Assembly: GCA_050012355.1 (NCBI GenBank)
Contig: JBEKHI010000085.1
Coordinates: 1 to 23,552, forward strand
Length of the DNA: 23,552 nucleotides
Direction: 5' to 3'
From: JBEKHI01 sp050012355
GTDB taxonomy: Bacteria; Actinomycetota; Actinomycetes; Streptosporangiales; Streptosporangiaceae
The position numbers were made by a program, and so were the translations under genes. Shown piece after piece: positions 21,541 to 23,552 of the stretch. The stretch's first letter is position 1. Each line of letters begins with the position of its first letter. The notes under the pieces are model-generated. The model searched no databases, was not told the origin of the DNA, and saw only the letters and a program-made list of their open reading frames with translations.

Positions 21541-22832
21541 TTCGGCTATCTCTAGCGAGAGGCTGGCGGACGGACCTGCCCGGACTGGTCCTGCTCTTGC
21601 AGGCAGGGAATGCGGTCAGCTTCTTCGGCTACGGGCTGATCATCCCGTTCGAGATCATCTACCTGCACCAGATCCGCGGCTTCGCGACGGCCACCGCCGG
21701 TTTCGTGCTGGCCGCGATCCTGGGCACGGCCACCCTCGTGGCACCTGCCTCGGGAACCCTGCTCGATCACGTTCGCCCCAAGCCGATCCTGATCGCCGGC
21801 AATCTTACGAGCACGCTCGGCTATGCCGGCTTTGCGTTCGTCGACCGGCCGTGGCAGGCGTTCGCTTGCGCCGTCGTCGGCGGAGCCGGCATCGGCGCGG
21901 CGGGCACCGCCAACCAGACGCTGCTCATCACCCTGGTAACGCCAGAGCAGCGTGCTGCCTCGTTCGCGCTTGGACGCGTCGCGTCCAACCTCGGCCTCGG
22001 TATCGGCGCGACGGTCGCGGGCTTCATCATCTCCGCAGACCAGCACCTGCGGTCGTTCCAGATGCTCTACCTGTTCGACGCGATCACCTACGCCGCGTTC
22101 GCGCTGGTCGTACTGGCGATGGTGCCGAATCGACGCGCCGCGGCGGCGCACGCCAGCGCCGTGGGAGGAGGATTCCGGGCGGTCGCCCGCGATCGCAGGT
22201 TCCTGATCGTCATTGCCGTGAACATCGCCCTCATCATCGTCGGCTACACGCTGTACTCGACCATCCTGCCGCCGTTTGCGATAGCGCATACACCCGTCGG
22301 ACCTGCTGGGATCGGGATCATCAAGCTCGCCAACACGCTCTTCATCGTGATCGCGCAGATCCCCGCGACACGCGTCGTCAAGCGGATGCGCCGACCACAG
22401 GCATTCGCCGCGGCGAGCGCGCTCTGGGCGATTGCGCTGCTCGGCGTCTTGCCGGCGACGCTGATCCACTCGGAGCTCGGGGCGACCGCGCTCCTGGTCG
22501 GCGTCGCAATCGTGTTCGCGATCGGCGAGTGCGTCCACGGCGTCGTCCTCGGCCCACTCGTCGCTGACCTCGCGCCCCCGCATCTCCTCGGCCGCTACAT
22601 GTCGATGTACGCGCTGATGGCGACCGGAGGCCTCGCGCTCGGCCCGGCCATCGGTGGCGTGGTGCTCGCGACCTCACCCGACGCCGTCTGGTGGGGCGGC
22701 GCCCTCGTCGCCGCAGTGATCGGAGCGGGCTTTCTCCTCTCCGGCGATCGCATCCCCGAGCCGTTGGCCGTGGAAGCAGGTGTCCCCGACGTCGGAGAAG
22801 GATCTCGCGCGGCGACGCAAGCGACTAATTGA
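21537..22832 (+). CDS. MFS transporter, about 12 helices
   Basis: A 431-aa membrane protein of the major facilitator superfamily. It has an N-terminal half with GLVLLLQAGNAVSFFGYGLI, a loop APASGTLLDHVRPKPILIAG resembling motif A, and ALGRVASNLGLGIGATVAGF. A central loop (RRAAAAHASAVGGGF) precedes a C-terminal half of similar plan. I chose the GTG at 21537, which overlaps the sigma stop as GTGA. An in-frame GTG at 21495 would be buried in the sigma gene. It probably exports a small molecule. Its last 25 residues (EAGVPDVGEGSRAAT onward) are polar, and the same DNA is open in a second frame to 22929, so the native 3' end may have been replaced at a junction. Confidence 0.87.
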   Translation: MIRLSLARGWRTDLPGLVLLLQAGNAVSFFGYGLIIPFEIIYLHQIRGFATATAGFVLAAILGTATLVAPASGTLLDHVRPKPILIAGNLTSTLGYAGFAFVDRPWQAFACAVVGGAGIGAAGTANQTLLITLVTPEQRAASFALGRVASNLGLGIGATVAGFIISADQHLRSFQMLYLFDAITYAAFALVVLAMVPNRRAAAAHASAVGGGFRAVARDRRFLIVIAVNIALIIVGYTLYSTILPPFAIAHTPVGPAGIGIIKLANTLFIVIAQIPATRVVKRMRRPQAFAAASALWAIALLGVLPATLIHSELGATALLVGVAIVFAIGECVHGVVLGPLVADLAPPHLLGRYMSMYALMATGGLALGPAIGGVVLATSPDAVWWGGALVAAVIGAGFLLSGDRIPEPLAVEAGVPDVGEGSRAATQATN

Positions 22833-22929
22833 CGCCGGGATGCGAACCCGGTACGGCAGCCGGATCAACGACACCACCCTTGCCGAACTCGTGGCGGTAC
22901 TGAACCGCCCCGGAGGCTCCACTTCTTGA
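22771..22929 (+). other. second open frame at the MFS/IS3 junction
   Basis: In a different frame from the MFS gene, 22771-22929 reads WKQVSPTSEKDLARRRKR, then LIDAGMRTRYGSRINDT and TLAELVAVLNRPGG. It looks like the C-terminal tail of an unknown protein, with an amphipathic charged helix. I do not recognise the family and there is no start codon. It may be a fragment of a gene interrupted by the IS3 element, or chance. Confidence 0.25.
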
Positions 22930-23335
22930 GAGGAAGATGGAGCCGTGGCACGTCGGTCAACGAACTATCCCCGGGAGCTACGTGAGCGTGCGGTCCGGAT
23001 GGTCGCCCAGGTGCGGCCGGAGTACCCGTCGGACTGGCCGGCGATCTGCGCGGTGGCCGCGAAGCTGGGCATCGGGACCGCGAAGACGCTGCGCAAGTGG
23101 ATCCGCCAGGCCGAGGTCGATGCGGGCCAGCGGCCCGGTGTCACCAGTGAGGAGTCGGCGGAGATCAGGCGGCTGAAGCGAAGAACGCCGAGCTGCGCCG
23201 GGCGAATGAGATCCTCAAGGCGGCGTCGGCTGTCTTCGCGGCGGAGTTCGACCACCCACAGACGCACTCGTAAGGTTCATCGCCGGTCATAAGGCCCGGT
23301 ACCCGGAGGCTTCTATTCTTCGATGGCTCCGCCGA
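22901..23335 (+). mobile_element. IS3-family element, 3'-truncated
   Basis: The element appears to begin at TGAACCGCCCCGG (22901), a sequence I associate with left ends of actinobacterial IS3 elements. It carries a frameshifted orfA (22945-23273) and only the first 15 or so codons of orfB (VRFIAGHKARYPEASI from 23270). The DDE catalytic part and right end are gone; beyond about 23312 the DNA belongs to the RraA-family gene on the other strand. The exact right boundary cannot be fixed. Confidence 0.6.
22945..23273 (+). pseudogene. IS3 OrfA (helix-turn-helix transposase subunit), frameshifted
   Basis: From the GTG at 22945 (GAGAGGAAG upstream) the protein reads MARRSTNYPRELRERAVRMV, then a helix-turn-helix region (WPAICAVAAKLGIGTAKTLR) and EIRRLKR. 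A one-base deletion near 23180 then shifts it. The adjacent frame continues the leucine-zipper part (NAELRRANEILKAASAVFAA) to a TAA at 23271-23273. Corrected, it is about 110 residues, the normal OrfA length. With the frameshift and almost no OrfB, transposase cannot be produced. Confidence 0.8.
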
Positions 23336-23552
23336 TGCGGCGCAGGTGCTGCCGGAAGGTGTAGGACGGATCAGCGGCGCGCTGGGCCAGGTAATCATCG
23401 AAGGCGGTCTGCTGGCGCAGCGTCTGGCCTTCCCGGATCCTGCGGGCCTGGTCCCGCTCGACTTCACCGATCTCGCGCGCGGCGGCCAGCACCGGGCCGG
23501 CCTCCCCGGCCGGCACGAACACGACGCCGTCGTCATCGGCGAAGACGATGTC
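23313..23552 (-). CDS. RraA-family protein, C-terminal part (runs off the window)
   Basis: The minus-strand frame enters from the right edge with DIVFADDDGVVFVPAGEAGP, the segment that closes the alpha/beta sandwich in RraA-like proteins, whose D-x-D-G-V-V-x-V-P motif is diagnostic. A helix follows (VLAAAREIGEVERDQARRIR), then a tail of about 45 residues (EGQTLRQQTAFDDYL to RRIGGAIEE). About 79 codons are visible. The family includes RNase E inhibitor RraA and HMG/CHA aldolases that cleave pyruvate-releasing intermediates at the end of aromatic ring-cleavage pathways. The long tail favours an aldolase-like member over true RraA, but the active-site half lies outside the window. Confidence 0.75.
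   Translation of the reverse strand, partial: DIVFADDDGVVFVPAGEAGPVLAAAREIGEVERDQARRIREGQTLRQQTAFDDYLAQRAADPSYTFRQHLRRIGGAIEE

Noticed and set aside
22830..22870. On the minus strand, CCGGG-TTCGCAT-CCCGG resembles a tRNA T-arm, hinting at a tRNA gene or attachment site.
   Set aside because: The loop lacks the invariant A at position 58, no acceptor partner or anticodon arm lies at the right distance, and the sequence is open as protein in two frames.

Overview
The window is high-GC DNA with strong G/C bias at third codon positions, GTG starts, an Lsr2-type nucleoid protein, an anti-sigma-like ATPase and an ECF sigma factor carrying a SnoaL-like domain. This points to a filamentous actinomycete (Streptosporangiales or Streptomycetales type). 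The exact genus cannot be read from the sequence.

Left flank (1-3950): a decayed accessory region. It holds a frameshifted anti-sigma-like ATPase gene, an lsr2 pseudogene with two in-frame stops and a frameshift, an intact small MerR-type regulator preceded by a perfect 32-bp palindrome, a 108-aa unknown gene, four direct copies of an 18-bp motif, and a fragment of an XRE-type regulator.

Metabolic core (3951-14887): all genes look open and well organised. First comes a methyltransferase (apparent ATC start codon behind an ideal ribosome binding site) followed by a CocE/NonD-type hydrolase lacking the usual catalytic-His motif. Next are a Crp/Fnr-family regulator and a four-gene ABC importer (two different permeases, ATPase, NMT1-like lipoprotein). 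A 19-bp motif is shared between the upstream regions of the methyltransferase and the importer, so these units may form one regulon for taking up and processing a small organic molecule. Converging on this is an aromatic-degradation-type module. A leftward operon (flavin hydroxylase, fumarylacetoacetate-hydrolase-family enzyme, IclR regulator) is divergent from a small extradiol-type VOC dioxygenase. Their shared promoter region contains an inverted duplication of a paired operator-like site.

Right half (14888-23552): an SDR gene cut off mid-fold; an intact two-gene operon of a 73-aa HTH protein and a Clp_N-like protein with twin palindromic operators next to an apparently leaderless start; remnants of an IS630 transposase and a frameshifted tyrosine recombinase; a leftward group of a frameshifted DHA2-type MFS exporter, a small basic protein and a frameshifted DHFR/RibD-like gene; a rightward ECF sigma-MFS pair coupled by a GTGA overlap; a truncated IS3 element; and the C-terminal part of an RraA-family gene running off the right edge.

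Overall, an intact catabolic/transport island sits between tracts dense in pseudogenes and insertion-sequence debris. The least understood parts are the HTH/Clp_N operon and the methyltransferase-hydrolase-Crp-importer cluster.
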